Below are positions 27,515 to 36,436 of a stretch of 64,000 nt of DNA, piece after piece. The stretch is from Nocardiopsis alborubida. Its GTDB lineage: Bacteria > Actinomycetota > Actinomycetes > Streptosporangiales > Streptosporangiaceae. Both the position numbers and the translations under genes were made by a program. The stretch is from the NCBI RefSeq assembly GCF_012396365.1, contig NZ_JAAXPG010000027.1, forward strand, positions 1 through 64,000, written 5' to 3'. The notes under the pieces were generated by a model that searched no databases, was not told the origin of the DNA, and saw nothing but the letters and a program-made list of their open reading frames with translations. Numbering within the stretch: position 1 is the first letter of the stretch; every line of letters starts with the position of its first letter.

Positions 27515-28314
27515 GCTTGAACCACCTCTACTGAAATCACTAGTAAGCTGTCGGAAAAAGCTTCAGTCACCAAAATTGGTCATGCGGCGCGAGTCACCCC
27601 GCACGACGCAAACGCCGAGCGGTGCGAGTGATGTTCCCCGGTGTGGCTGAGACCACGAGAAGCACAGGTACTGCGGCACCGATCCGCCGATGGGCGGAGT
27701 GCTCTCACGCGAACGGCTGCGGAGGCGGTGACGGCCTCCGTCCGAGCCGGTACGTAATCATGCCATCCCTCATCCCGATCATGCACGGGGGGTAGGGAAA
27801 TTACTCGCACAACCGTTACCGAAACCAGATGACAACTGACCGGTGTGCGGTCTTTTGTCTGAGTTTGTTGCACATCGCAAGATCTGAGGCCTTGCGAAGG
27901 ACACAGCACATCGTATGGTGCGATGTCCCTCCTGCCTAGGGGGTCCTCCTGATGTGCGGGTCACATTGCGGTCTGTACGGAGCTCCGAGTTCGGACCTGA
28001 CCGTATGTCCTCACCCTCCGTCGACGCCGGTGAGGGGGCAGCGGCCCCTGTCAGCCCCGCTCCCGGGCGCCCTCCACCGCGTCCCGCGCCCGTTCCCGCC
28101 GGTCCCGGATCCCCTCGCGACACGCCGCCCCCCGGCGCCTCCGCCGGCTGCCTCCCGCATGCCTGAAGGCTGCCCCTAGGGGAAGTACCAGGGTGGGGCG
28201 TCCGAACGGGTCGTGGTGCGCGGGCGTCCCAGACGGTAGAAACAACGGACGCGGCCGCTTCCCGGCCGCACGTCCCCGCACCGGGACACCAACACAAGGG
28301 AGAACAAGAACACC
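27515..28314. other. 800-bp divergent intergenic region with several inverted repeats
   Basis: Between the WhiB-like and YccF genes no coding sequence is convincing. The right-hand third is AT-richer than average. Perfect inverted repeats occur at 27720-27740 (7 bp, 7-base loop), 27875-27897 (TCGCAAG with CTTGCGA) and 27908-27926 (ACATCG with CGATGT). A leader hairpin lies at 28251-28269 before the YccF start. The region could carry a long WhiB leader or a small RNA, which cannot be decided by eye. Confidence 0.5.
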
Positions 28315-28722
28315 GTGGGCCTCTTGCGGTTCATCCTGAACGTCATCTGGATCTTCGTCGCGGGATTCTGGCTGGCCGTCGGTTATGTCTTCGCGGGCAT
28401 CATCTGCTGCGTCCTCATCGTCACGATCCCCTTCGGTATCGCCTCGTTCCGCATGGCCAGGTACGCGATCTGGCCCTTCGGGCGCGACCTGGTCCGCAGG
28501 CCCGGCGCGGGCGGGGGCAGCACCTTCCTCAACGTCATCTGGGTGATCGTCGCCGGTTGGTGGCTGGCCCTCGGCCACATCGCCACCGCGATCGGCCTCG
28601 CCGTCACTATCATCGGTATCCCCATGGCCTGGGCGTCGCTGAAGATGATCCCCGTCGCCCTCGCGCCCTTCGGCAACGAGATCGTCGAGAGCGGCCACCC
28701 GCGGGAACCCTGGCAGTTCTGA
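28315..28722 (+). CDS. YccF domain-containing membrane protein
   Basis: The 135-residue protein consists of two homologous YccF units. LRFILNVIWIFVAGFWLAVG and FLNVIWVIVAGWWLALGHI are the repeated first helices. Each is followed by a second helix with IPFG or IPMAWASLK and a WPFG/APFG turn. It is a small inner-membrane protein of unknown function, common in bacteria. GTG at 28315 is the only start that keeps the first unit intact; GGGAG lies rather far upstream (12 bases). An inverted repeat after the stop ends the gene. Confidence 0.9.
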   Translation: MGLLRFILNVIWIFVAGFWLAVGYVFAGIICCVLIVTIPFGIASFRMARYAIWPFGRDLVRRPGAGGGSTFLNVIWVIVAGWWLALGHIATAIGLAVTIIGIPMAWASLKMIPVALAPFGNEIVESGHPREPWQF

Positions 28723-28740
28723 CAGCGTTGACCTCCCACC

Positions 28741-28763
28741 GGGCCCGTGGAAAACACGGGCCC
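28741..28763 (+). terminator. terminator after the YccF gene
   Basis: GGGCCCGTG and CACGGGCCC pair perfectly around a GAAAA loop, 18 bases after the stop. Confidence 0.7.
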
Positions 28764-28848
28764 CACCCGTTCGCCCTCGCGAGACCACCCCCATGCGGCC
28801 GTCGGTTCCCCGACCTCCACCGCGCAACGTCCAGAGAATGGAGTCCAT

Positions 28849-30171
28849 GTGCAAGCCCAGCGGCCGGGAGTGTGGGCGCTCCTGAACAAGTGGCTCTCCG
28901 CCCGCAGAGCCCGCGCCGAGCGCCTCGCCAGGCTGGAGGCGGAGAACGAGCGCGGCGCCGAACCCCAGGCCGCGGACGAGGACTCCCACGAACAGCAGGG
29001 CGGCCCCGACGACCTCCTGCGCTCCATCAGCGACGTGGCCTGGCGGGTACTGCTCATCGGCGTGGTGGCGGGCCTGCTCGTCTACGTGCTCGTCTACCTG
29101 TCGGTCGTCACGCTGCCGGTGATCCTGGCGGTGTTCATCACCGCCCTGCTCATGCCGATCGCCAGCGGGCTGCGCCGCAGGGGGCTGGGCCGGGGACTGT
29201 CGACCACGATCGCCCTGCTGGTCGGACTCATCATCTTCGGCGGCGTGATCTCGCTGATCGTCACGCCCGCGATCCAGGGCTTCGGCCCGCTCGTGGACAG
29301 CGTCACCAGCGCGATCACCGAGCTCCAGGACATCCGGCTGCCCTTCGTCGATCCGGCCCTGTTCACCGACATGATCGACGACGCCTGGGTGCAGATCCAG
29401 AGCATGATCACCGAGAACCAGGACCAGCTGCTCAGCGGCGCCTGGACGGCCACCTCGGCGGTGATCTCGGTCCTGGTCGGCATCGTCCTCATCATCGCCC
29501 TGACCGTGTACTTCGTGCACTCGGGCGACCAGCTCATGGACTGGCTGGTCACCCTGCTGCCCGCCCGCTCGCGCCCGGGCATGCGCCACGCGGGCGAGGT
29601 CGCCTACGGGGTCATGGGCCGCTACGTGCGCGGTGTGGCGGCGGTCGGCTTCTTCGACGCCGTCGGCATCGGCATCGTCCTGATCATCTTCCTCGACATC
29701 AACCTGGCCATCCCGCTGATCGTGCTGACCTTCGTCGGCGCCTTCCTGCCGATCATCGGCGCCTTCCTCACCGGCCTGCTCGCCGCCCTGGTGGCCTTCG
29801 TGACCGAGGGCTGGATCGTCGCCCTGATCGTGGTCGGCGCCGTGCTCCTGGTGCAGCAGCTGGAGAGCAACGTCTTCGCGCCGCGCATCTACGGCGCCTC
29901 CCTCGACCTGCCCTCGCCGATCGTGCTCATCGGGATCTCCGTCGGCGCGGTCGTCGGCAACATCCCCGGCATGTTCCTGTCCACCCCGGTGGTCGCCGTG
30001 CTGGCCGCGCTGCTGCGCAACCGCCCGCCCTCCAGCGGTGACGGCTCCGACGCGGAGGACAAGGACGTGGCAGAGGTCAGGGCGGACACCGTCGTGGTCA
30101 GGACCGACCGGGAGGCCGGCCAGGACGGCGCGGGCGGAGCCACCCCGGTCGATCCCCCCGAGCAGAAGTAG
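28849..30171 (+). CDS. AI-2E family (TqsA/PerM-like) membrane transporter
   Basis: The 440-residue protein has a charged cytosolic N-terminus (about 65 residues) and eight transmembrane helices in the TqsA/PerM order. LPVILAVFITALLMPIASGLRRRG, here at about residues 86-109, is the first helix pair. The conserved C-terminal block is LPSPIVLIGISVGAVVGN followed by IPGMFLSTPVVAV. A disordered acidic tail follows. AI-2 export is the founding function, but many relatives carry out Na+/H+ or unknown exchange, so transport specificity is open. GTG at 28849 is selected because GGAG stands five bases before it. Confidence 0.9.
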   Translation: MQAQRPGVWALLNKWLSARRARAERLARLEAENERGAEPQAADEDSHEQQGGPDDLLRSISDVAWRVLLIGVVAGLLVYVLVYLSVVTLPVILAVFITALLMPIASGLRRRGLGRGLSTTIALLVGLIIFGGVISLIVTPAIQGFGPLVDSVTSAITELQDIRLPFVDPALFTDMIDDAWVQIQSMITENQDQLLSGAWTATSAVISVLVGIVLIIALTVYFVHSGDQLMDWLVTLLPARSRPGMRHAGEVAYGVMGRYVRGVAAVGFFDAVGIGIVLIIFLDINLAIPLIVLTFVGAFLPIIGAFLTGLLAALVAFVTEGWIVALIVVGAVLLVQQLESNVFAPRIYGASLDLPSPIVLIGISVGAVVGNIPGMFLSTPVVAVLAALLRNRPPSSGDGSDAEDKDVAEVRADTVVVRTDREAGQDGAGGATPVDPPEQK

Positions 30172-30216
30172 GTGCGGGGCGGCGCCGCTCCGGTCGCGCC
30201 GCCCCCGGGAATGCCC

Positions 30217-30250
30217 GGCGCCCCCGACCCGTTGACCGGGCGGGGGCGCC
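30217..30250 (+). terminator. terminator after the AI-2E family gene
   Basis: GGCGCCCCCG (30217-30226) pairs with CGGGGGCGCC (30241-30250), with a 14-base loop. Confidence 0.65.
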
Positions 30251-30380
30251 CGCGTTCCGGTCACATCCCTCGCGCCGCCCCCCGCCGGTGCCGTTAGTCT
30301 GGGTCGGCAGGTCCGAAACCACCCCTCCCGCCGCCGCTGCGGGGGAGCACGTCTCCCCGCGGCGCACACGCGTGCCCGGC

Positions 30381-30429
30381 CGCACAGACCGGCTGCGCGG
30401 ACCGGCGCACAGACCGGCCGCACAGAACC
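30381..30429 (+). repeat. direct repeats in the ABC-F leader
   Basis: CGCACAGACCGG occurs at 30381-30392 and 30406-30417, with a shortened copy CGCACAGAACC at 30419-30429, all in the 5' region of the ABC-F gene. Confidence 0.6.
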
Positions 30430-30457
30430 GTCCCACCACCTCGTAGGAAGCCTCACC

Positions 30458-32056
30458 ATGCTGATCGCCACCGACCTCGAACTGCGCGTCGGTCCTCGAC
30501 TCCTGTTGGAGCCGACCACCTTCCGCGTCGCCGCCGGGGACCGGATCGGACTGGTCGGCCGCAACGGTGCGGGCAAGACCACCATGACCAAGGTGCTGGC
30601 GGGCGAGGGCCTGCCCACCGGCGGTACGGTCACCTCCTCCGGCAGCATCGGCTACCTGCCCCAGGACCCGCGCACCGGCGACCTGGACGTGATCGCCAGG
30701 GACCGGATCCTGTCGGCGCGCGGCATCGACGAGGCCCTGCGCGGCATGCGCGAGGCCGAGAAGAAGATGGCCAGCACCGACACCAAGACCCGCAACAAGG
30801 GCGTGCGCGCCTACTCGCGCTGGGAGGAGCGGCTGCACGTGCTGGGCGGCTACTCCGCCGAGTCCGAGGCCGCCGCCATCTCCTCCAGCCTGGGGCTGCC
30901 GGACAAGGTGCTCGGCCAGCCGCTGCACACGCTCTCGGGCGGTCAGCGCCGCCGGATCGAGCTGGCGCGCATCCTGTTCAGCGGGGCCGACACCCTGCTC
31001 CTGGACGAGCCCACCAACCACCTGGACGCCGACTCCATCGCCTGGCTGCGCGACTTCCTCAAGTCCCACCAGGGCGGGCTCATCGTGATCAGCCACGACG
31101 TGGACCTGGTCGAGCACGTGGTGAACAAGGTGTTCTACCTCGACGCCAACCGCAGCACCATCGACGTCTACAACATGGGCTGGAAGCTGTACCTGGAGCA
31201 GCGCGAGGCCGACGAGCGCCGCCGCAGGCGCGAGCTGGCCAACGCCGAGAAGCAGGCCGACACCCTGCGCAAGCAGGCCGACCGGTTCCGGGCCAAGGCG
31301 TCCAAGGCGCGCGCCGCGCAGCAGATGCTCAACCGGGCCGACAAGCTCCTGGACGGCGTGCAGGGCGTGCGCAAGTCCGACAAGGTGGCCAAGCTGCGCT
31401 TCCCCGACCCGGCGCCCAGCGGTCGCACGCCGCTCATGGCCGAGGGCCTGTCCAAGTCCTACGGGTCCCTGGAGATCTTCGCCGGGGTGGACCTGGCCAT
31501 CGACCGGGGCAGCCGCGTGGTGATCCTGGGCCTCAACGGCGCGGGCAAGACCACCCTGCTGCGCCTGCTCGGCGACGTCGAGAAGCCCGACACCGGCCGG
31601 GTCGTGCCCGGTCACGGGCTCAAGCTCGGCTACTACGCCCAGGAGCACGAGACCCTGGACGTGGGCCGGTCCGTGCTGGAGAACATGATGAGCGCGGCCC
31701 CGGACCTGCCGGAGGTCGAGGCGCGGCGCACGCTGGGCTCGTTCCTGTTCACCGGCGACGACGTGGACAAGCCCGCGGGCGTGCTCTCCGGCGGTGAGAA
31801 GACCCGGCTGGCGCTGGCCACGCTGGTGGTCTCCAGCGCCAACGTGCTGCTGCTGGACGAGCCCACCAACAACCTGGACCCCGCCAGCCGCGAGGAGATC
31901 CTGGCGGCGCTGCGCAACTACAAGGGCGCGATCGTGCTCGTCACCCACGACGAGGGCGCGGTCGAGGCCCTCCAGCCCGAGCGGGTCATCCTCCTGCCCG
32001 ACGGCGTGGAGGACGTGTGGAACGCCGAGTTCGAGGACCTCATCGCTCTGGCCTGA
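30458..32056 (+). CDS. ABC-F family ATPase
   Basis: The 532-residue protein has two ABC ATPase domains and no membrane part. The first Walker A is GRNGAGKTT (residues 34-42), with LSGGQRRRIELARIL and LLLDEPTNHLD. A long charged linker (about residues 245-310, KQADTLRKQADRFRAK) is the P-site tRNA interaction motif region. The second domain has LNGAGKTTLL, LSGGEKTRLALATL and LLLDEPTNNLD. ABC-F proteins act on the ribosomal E site in translation control or antibiotic protection. This one resembles the housekeeping actinobacterial copies; no drug target can be read. ATG at 30458 has AGGAAG upstream. Confidence 0.94.
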   Translation: MLIATDLELRVGPRLLLEPTTFRVAAGDRIGLVGRNGAGKTTMTKVLAGEGLPTGGTVTSSGSIGYLPQDPRTGDLDVIARDRILSARGIDEALRGMREAEKKMASTDTKTRNKGVRAYSRWEERLHVLGGYSAESEAAAISSSLGLPDKVLGQPLHTLSGGQRRRIELARILFSGADTLLLDEPTNHLDADSIAWLRDFLKSHQGGLIVISHDVDLVEHVVNKVFYLDANRSTIDVYNMGWKLYLEQREADERRRRRELANAEKQADTLRKQADRFRAKASKARAAQQMLNRADKLLDGVQGVRKSDKVAKLRFPDPAPSGRTPLMAEGLSKSYGSLEIFAGVDLAIDRGSRVVILGLNGAGKTTLLRLLGDVEKPDTGRVVPGHGLKLGYYAQEHETLDVGRSVLENMMSAAPDLPEVEARRTLGSFLFTGDDVDKPAGVLSGGEKTRLALATLVVSSANVLLLDEPTNNLDPASREEILAALRNYKGAIVLVTHDEGAVEALQPERVILLPDGVEDVWNAEFEDLIALA

Positions 32057-32265
32057 CACCGCCCGCGGCAGGCGCGGAACGTGGGGGAGGTGGACGCCCG
32101 GCAGGTCCGGGAGGTTTACCTCCCCTCTTTTCGGCCAGTGTTTGCCCCGTGCCGAAAACGGCGTTCTCGGCGGGGCGCCCGCGTGGTGTGGCGGGCCGCG
32201 GGCCCGATACCGGATCATGAGGGTGTCCCACGACGGGTGATCCGACGACTCTGAGGAGCGAGCAA

Positions 32266-32472
32266 GTGAACGACGCGCCGATCAAGCGCCCACGGCTGGC
32301 GGGGGAGGACCGCTCCGCGCTCGCCGCCCAGCTCAAGAGCCGCTACGACGCGGGGGAGAGCATCCGCATGCTGGCGGCGGCCACCGGGCGGTCCTACGGT
32401 TTCGTCCACCGGCTCCTGAGCGAGGCCGGGGTGGAGCTGCGCGGCCGCGGGGGGCCCACGCGCAAGGCGTGA
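32266..32472 (+). CDS. 68-residue helix-turn-helix protein
   Basis: The small protein carries one HTH: LAAQLKSRYDAGESIRMLAA, then ATGRSYGFVHRLLSEAGVE as the recognition helix. The rest is a basic tail (RGRGGPTRKA). GAGGAG precedes the GTG at 32266. Its size and pattern match the small actinobacterial HTH proteins of unknown role that often stand near ABC-F and enoyl-CoA hydratase genes. It could be a nucleoid-associated or anti-termination factor, but nothing in the sequence decides this. Confidence 0.85.
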   Translation: MNDAPIKRPRLAGEDRSALAAQLKSRYDAGESIRMLAAATGRSYGFVHRLLSEAGVELRGRGGPTRKA

Positions 32473-32504
32473 GGCGCCGCGGCCCCGGCCCGCTCGCCGC
32501 CCTG

Positions 32505-32522
32505 TATTACTGATGGGTAATA
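32505..32522. promoter_or_regulatory. candidate operator before the enoyl-CoA hydratase gene
   Basis: TATTAC and GTAATA form a perfect 6-6-6 inverted repeat in the 84-bp gap. It overlaps TAATAT (32518-32523), a possible -10 box, so a bound repressor would block transcription. Confidence 0.5.
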
Positions 32523-32555
32523 TCCGGGGTGACGCCGAACACGACGGAGGAACCC

Positions 32556-33395
32556 ATGGCACAGGCGACGAACGGGCCCGGACCGGCGCCCACCGAGGAG
32601 GAGCTCTCCCGGGCCCGGCTCAGGCTGGCGGTGCGGGGGCCGGTCGCCCGCATCACCATCAGCCGCCCCGACCGTCGCAACGCGATGACCGGGCGCACCT
32701 GGACCACGCTGGCCCACATCGGCCAGACCCTCCCCGAAGACGTCCGAATCGTCGTCATCGACGGGGACGGCGACATCTTCTCCGCCGGGATCGACCTCGG
32801 CATGTTCAGCCCCGAGGGCGTCGACGGCGAGCGCTCCATGGTCGCGGGTCTGGCCGACGGCACCGCCTCCGACGCCGAGGTCCGGGACTACATCGCCGGT
32901 TTGCAGGAGGGCTTCCTCTGGCTGCGCCGCCCCGACCTGGTCACCGTCGCCGCCGTGCGCGGCCACGCCATCGGCGCCGGCTTCCAGCTGGCCCTGTCCT
33001 GCGACCTGCGCATCCTGGCCGACGACGCCCAGCTGTGCATGAAGGAGCCCGCCCTGGGCCTGGTCCCCGACCTCACCGGCACCAAGCCCCTGGTCGACAT
33101 CGTCGGTGTCAACCGCGCCGTCGAGATCTGCCTGACCGCGCGCCGCGTGGGTGCCCAGGAGGCGCGCGACCTGGGTCTGGCCGAGCTCGTGGTCCCCGCC
33201 GCCGAGCTCTCCGGGGCCGTGGACGACGTCGTCGCCGCCCTGCTCGCCACCGACCGCGCGGCCGCCACCGCCACCAAGGCCCTGCTCCAGCAGGCCGCGG
33301 GCAACACCCTCCAGCAGCAGGCCGAGGCCGAGCGCACGGCGCAGGCCGCCCGGCTCGCAGCCCTGGCCCGCGCCACGGCCGACGGTGCCCGCTAG
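32556..33395 (+). CDS. enoyl-CoA hydratase/isomerase (crotonase family)
   Basis: The 279-residue crotonase-fold protein has an early ISRPDRRNAMTGRTW block and the first oxyanion-hole motif IDGDGDIFSAGIDLGMFS. AAVRGHAIGAGFQLALSCDLRI contains the second oxyanion-hole Gly. Glu residues stand at the catalytic place of a hydratase only partly (MKEPALGLVPDLTGT), so the exact reaction is uncertain. ATG at 32556 has GGAGGAA seven bases upstream. The promoter carries a palindrome that a TetR-type repressor could bind. Confidence 0.9.
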   Translation: MAQATNGPGPAPTEEELSRARLRLAVRGPVARITISRPDRRNAMTGRTWTTLAHIGQTLPEDVRIVVIDGDGDIFSAGIDLGMFSPEGVDGERSMVAGLADGTASDAEVRDYIAGLQEGFLWLRRPDLVTVAAVRGHAIGAGFQLALSCDLRILADDAQLCMKEPALGLVPDLTGTKPLVDIVGVNRAVEICLTARRVGAQEARDLGLAELVVPAAELSGAVDDVVAALLATDRAAATATKALLQQAAGNTLQQQAEAERTAQAARLAALARATADGAR

Positions 33396-33877
33396 CGGGC
33401 GACCGGAAGCGTTCTGGCCTGCGGCGATGTCGTACTTGTGGCGAGGTTCCGCTCCGGACCCGCTGCAAGTACAGGATCAGGGCGCGGGGAGCCGACCGGA
33501 TACCCAGCGGTTGCGCGAAGATGTGGACGGGAGGGGGAGACCCTTGTCACCGGTCTGAAACCCCCACCCCGTCCCCGTCGCGAGGCGATCTCTAGTAGTC
33601 TTCTACGAGCGGTCGTGACATGCCGCGCGCATCCGAGCGCGCCGAGGCCGCGCAAGACGCGGAGAGCGTGCCGACCCGGTCGGCGCCACTCTTGACCCGA
33701 AGAGTCGCTCGTCCCCCCACGCCAGTGAGGATCTCACGAGCTCAGGAGCCCCACAAATGCAGGGGCCCGCTTCCGCGTGTGATCAGGCGCGTTTGTGTGA
33801 TTTCTTCGCTGGGTCGGTCATGGCCGTGTGAAGCCTTCCTCGAAACGCCGCCAAACGATGAGGAAGGTACACGTCAC
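33396..33877. other. 482-bp leader region of the DEAD-box helicase
   Basis: No gene is supported. CTAGTAG and CTACGAG around 33591-33608 make an imperfect inverted repeat with a possible -10 sequence, implying a leader of roughly 270 bases. The reading frame of the helicase stays open back to a GTG at 33779, adding 33 codons without family similarity. Confidence 0.45.
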
Positions 33878-35509
33878 TTGACGACGGACACTGCCGTAAC
33901 GCCTGCCTTCGACAGCCTGGGCCTGCCCCAGGACATTGTCGACGAGCTGGCCAAGAACGGTGTGACCACCCCGTTCCCGATCCAGGCCGCCACCATTCCC
34001 GACGCCATCGAGGGCCGCGACGTCCTCGGCTGCGGCCGCACCGGATCGGGTAAGACCCTGGCCTTCGGCCTGCCGGTCCTGATGCGCGCCGCCGAGCGCC
34101 GCGCCGCCGCCAACCGGCCCCGGGCCCTGATCCTGGTGCCCACCCGCGAGCTGGCCCACCAGGTCCGCGACGCCCTGCGCACCTACGCCCGCGTCGTGGG
34201 CGTGCGCGTGGGCGACGTCGTCGGCGGCAGCTCCTACACCCGCCAGATCAACGAGCTGCGCCGCGGCGTCGAGGTCCTGGTCGCCACTCCCGGCCGTCTG
34301 TCGGACCTGATCGACCAGGGCGCCTGCGACCTGGGCGACGTGGAGGTCTCGGTGCTGGACGAGGCCGACCAGATGTGCGACATGGGCTTCATGCCGCAGG
34401 TCAGCGAGCTCCTGGACCAGGTCCGCCCCGACGGTCAGACCCTGCTGTTCTCGGCCACGCTCGACGGCGACGTCGACAGGCTGGTCCGCAAGTACATGAA
34501 CGAGCCGCGCACCCACTCCGTGGACCCGCCGGTCTCGCAGGTCACCGCGATGGAGCACCACCTGCTCAAGGTGCTGCCCCGCGACAAGAACACGATCGTC
34601 ACCCAGATCGCCGCGCGCGAGGGCCGCACGATCCTGTTCGTGCGCAGCAAGTACCGCGCCGACACCATCAGCGAGCAGCTGGCCCAGGCCGGTGTCCCCT
34701 GCGCCTCGCTGCACGGCGGCAAGACCCAGAGCGTGCGCACCCGCACCCTGGCCAAGTTCCGTGAGGGCCGCATCCAGGCCCTGGTCGCCACCGACGTCGC
34801 CGCCCGCGGCATCCACGTCGACGGCATCGACATGGTGGTCAACGTCGACCTGCCCACCGGCCACAAGGACTACCTGCACCGCGGCGGCCGCACCGCCCGC
34901 GCGGGTGCCTCCGGCCTGGTGGTCTCCCTGGTGGCGCCCAACCAGCGCCGCATGGCCCGCCGTCTGCTCAGCGACGCCGGGGTGGAGGCCAAGCAGCACC
35001 TGGTCAACCCCGGAGACGAGCTGCTCAGCGAGGTGACCGGAGCCAAGGAGCCCTCCTGGGAGCCGTGGATCGAGCCGCCGGAGCCCGTGCGCGAGCGTCG
35101 TGGCCGCGGCGGCCCCCGTCGGGGCGGCCCCCGCGGTGGCGGTGGCGGCGGCTACCGGGGCGGCGGCGGTTACCGCGGCGGTGAGCGCCGCGGCGGCGGT
35201 GGCGACAGCCGCGGCGGCTACCGGGGCGACCGTCCCGGTGGTGAGCGCCGTGACTACGCCCCGCGCGGCGAGGGCGGCTACCGCGGCGGCGAGCGCCGCG
35301 GGGACGACAGCCGCGGCGGCTACCGGGGCGACCGTCCCGGTGGTGAGCGCCGTGACTACGCCCCGCGCGGCGAGGGCGGCTACCGCGGCGGCGAGCGCCG
35401 CGGCGGCGGTGGCGGCTACCGGGGTGGCGGCGACAACCGCGGCGGCTACCGCGGCGACCGTCGCGGCCCGCGCCGCGAGGAGCGCTTCGACTCCGCTCCG
35501 CAGTACTGA
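33878..35509 (+). CDS. DEAD-box RNA helicase with RGG tail
   Basis: The 543-residue helicase has all core motifs: the Q motif (FPIQAAT), motif I GRTGSGKT (53-60), Ia PTRELAHQ, II DEAD (161-164), III SAT (192-194), V TDVAARGIHVDG and VI HRGGRTARAG. It should unwind RNA duplexes in cold adaptation, ribosome assembly or mRNA turnover. From about residue 408 a 130-residue Arg-Gly-Gly/Tyr tail follows, which is an RNA-binding disordered segment able to drive condensates. TTG at 33878 is preferred because AGGAAGG precedes it and the product then matches the usual N-terminus. Confidence 0.93.
   Translation: MTTDTAVTPAFDSLGLPQDIVDELAKNGVTTPFPIQAATIPDAIEGRDVLGCGRTGSGKTLAFGLPVLMRAAERRAAANRPRALILVPTRELAHQVRDALRTYARVVGVRVGDVVGGSSYTRQINELRRGVEVLVATPGRLSDLIDQGACDLGDVEVSVLDEADQMCDMGFMPQVSELLDQVRPDGQTLLFSATLDGDVDRLVRKYMNEPRTHSVDPPVSQVTAMEHHLLKVLPRDKNTIVTQIAAREGRTILFVRSKYRADTISEQLAQAGVPCASLHGGKTQSVRTRTLAKFREGRIQALVATDVAARGIHVDGIDMVVNVDLPTGHKDYLHRGGRTARAGASGLVVSLVAPNQRRMARRLLSDAGVEAKQHLVNPGDELLSEVTGAKEPSWEPWIEPPEPVRERRGRGGPRRGGPRGGGGGGYRGGGGYRGGERRGGGGDSRGGYRGDRPGGERRDYAPRGEGGYRGGERRGDDSRGGYRGDRPGGERRDYAPRGEGGYRGGERRGGGGGYRGGGDNRGGYRGDRRGPRREERFDSAPQY
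35204..35407 (+). repeat. two 102-bp tandem copies in the helicase RGG tail
   Basis: The unit (34 codons, DSRGGYRGDRPGGERRDYAP at its start) is repeated in tandem at 35204 and 35306 with almost identical DNA, showing a recent in-frame duplication. Confidence 0.85.
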
Positions 35510-35550
35510 TCCCGTCACCGCTCCCGCGCTTGGAGCGGTACCGGTACAGA

Positions 35551-35594
35551 CCCGGGCCCGGCAGGTGGCACCTGCCGGGCCCGGGCCCTTTTTC
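35551..35594. terminator. intrinsic terminator of the helicase gene
   Basis: A 17-bp perfect stem (35551-35567 with 35569-35585), one-base spacer, is followed by CCCTTTTT. Canonical on the plus strand. Confidence 0.88.
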
Positions 35595-35674
35595 CGGGGT
35601 TACCCACTTCTCTCGGACACTGCCGCCTCCCGCAGGTCGAGGACCCTGCTCCCGCGGGAGAGCGCGACGGCGAC

Positions 35675-36436
35675 CTAGGTCCGCGGCGCACCCGTCGCCG
35701 CGTCGGCGTCCCCCGTGTCCGAACCGGCGGTCGCACTGCCGCCCGCGGCCGTGTACCGGGTACGCAGATGGCGCAGGTAGGCGTCGGCACAGGGGTGGCG
35801 CCGGTCCTGTGCGCCGTGCCGGTGCAGACGCAGCTGTCCTTCGCCGGTGATCCGGACCGTGGTGGTGGCCCGCCTGCCCGTCTCCCCGGCGGGGTCCGCC
35901 GCCCACCCGGGACCCGGCCGTTCCAGGACGGGGACGGCGGCGGGGAACATGGCCAGGGCCTCACCGGTGGTGGCGGCGGGTGGGCGGCCGGTGCGGTTGG
36001 CACTGCTGACGTAGAGCACCGGGTGGTCGTCCAGGAGCGGGCGGAGCGGTTGCCAGCGGGTGCCGAAAAGCAGAACCCACCCGTCCTTGGCGGCCGGTTC
36101 CAGCCAGGCCGGCCGCTCGGCCTGCGGGTGCAGCGGCAGCAGGACGGTGAGGTGCTCCTCGACCAGCAGGCGCCGCGCCAGCACGCGGTCTTCGGAGGCG
36201 AGGGCCCAGACGCCGTCGAGGGCGCGCAGGGTGTCGGGGTGGTGCGCCCACAGGGCGACGGACTGCCCGACGGCGCGGCCCTTGGCGCGGTTGACGGCGG
36301 GCGCGGTGGCGGCGGTGATCACGTGGGTGAGGGGCGCGGGGTTCGGCAGCACGACCGCCGTGCCTCGGCCCAGGGCCCGCCGGGCCTCGGCCAGGGTCAC
36401 CGGTGCGCGGGACCGGCTGCCGTCGTCAGGGTTCAC
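35675..36436 (-). CDS. stand-alone YrdC/Sua5-like protein
   Basis: The 253-residue protein has the YrdC nucleotide fold. VTLAEARRALGRGTAVVLPN opens it, NRAKGRAVGQSVALWAH keeps the KxR-type basic residues, and YVSSANRTGRPPAATTGEAL is the SSAN signature for ATP/threonylcarbamoyl-AMP binding. TTTVRITGEGQLRLHRHGA closes the domain. Canonical members make threonylcarbamoyl-adenylate for tRNA t6A, and related domains in HypF and TobZ handle carbamoyl-phosphate. The GTG shares four bases with the stop of the DRE-TIM gene, so it is more likely a dedicated partner of that enzyme than the t6A enzyme. The C-terminal 30 residues are low complexity. Confidence 0.82.
   Translation of the reverse strand: MNPDDGSRSRAPVTLAEARRALGRGTAVVLPNPAPLTHVITAATAPAVNRAKGRAVGQSVALWAHHPDTLRALDGVWALASEDRVLARRLLVEEHLTVLLPLHPQAERPAWLEPAAKDGWVLLFGTRWQPLRPLLDDHPVLYVSSANRTGRPPAATTGEALAMFPAAVPVLERPGPGWAADPAGETGRRATTTVRITGEGQLRLHRHGAQDRRHPCADAYLRHLRTRYTAAGGSATAGSDTGDADAATGAPRT

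Noticed and set aside
27579..27909. 109-codon minus-strand frame upstream of the WhiB-like gene
   Set aside because: No ribosome-binding site, poor codon pattern and several inverted repeats lie inside it.
28051..30648. 865-codon minus-strand frame opposite the AI-2E transporter gene
   Set aside because: It has no domains and is rich in Asp/Gly/His/Arg as expected from reverse reading of membrane helices.
33779..33877. Upstream GTG extension of the DEAD-box helicase
   Set aside because: The added 33 residues lack similarity to helicase N-termini and the TTG at 33878 has AGGAAGG before it.
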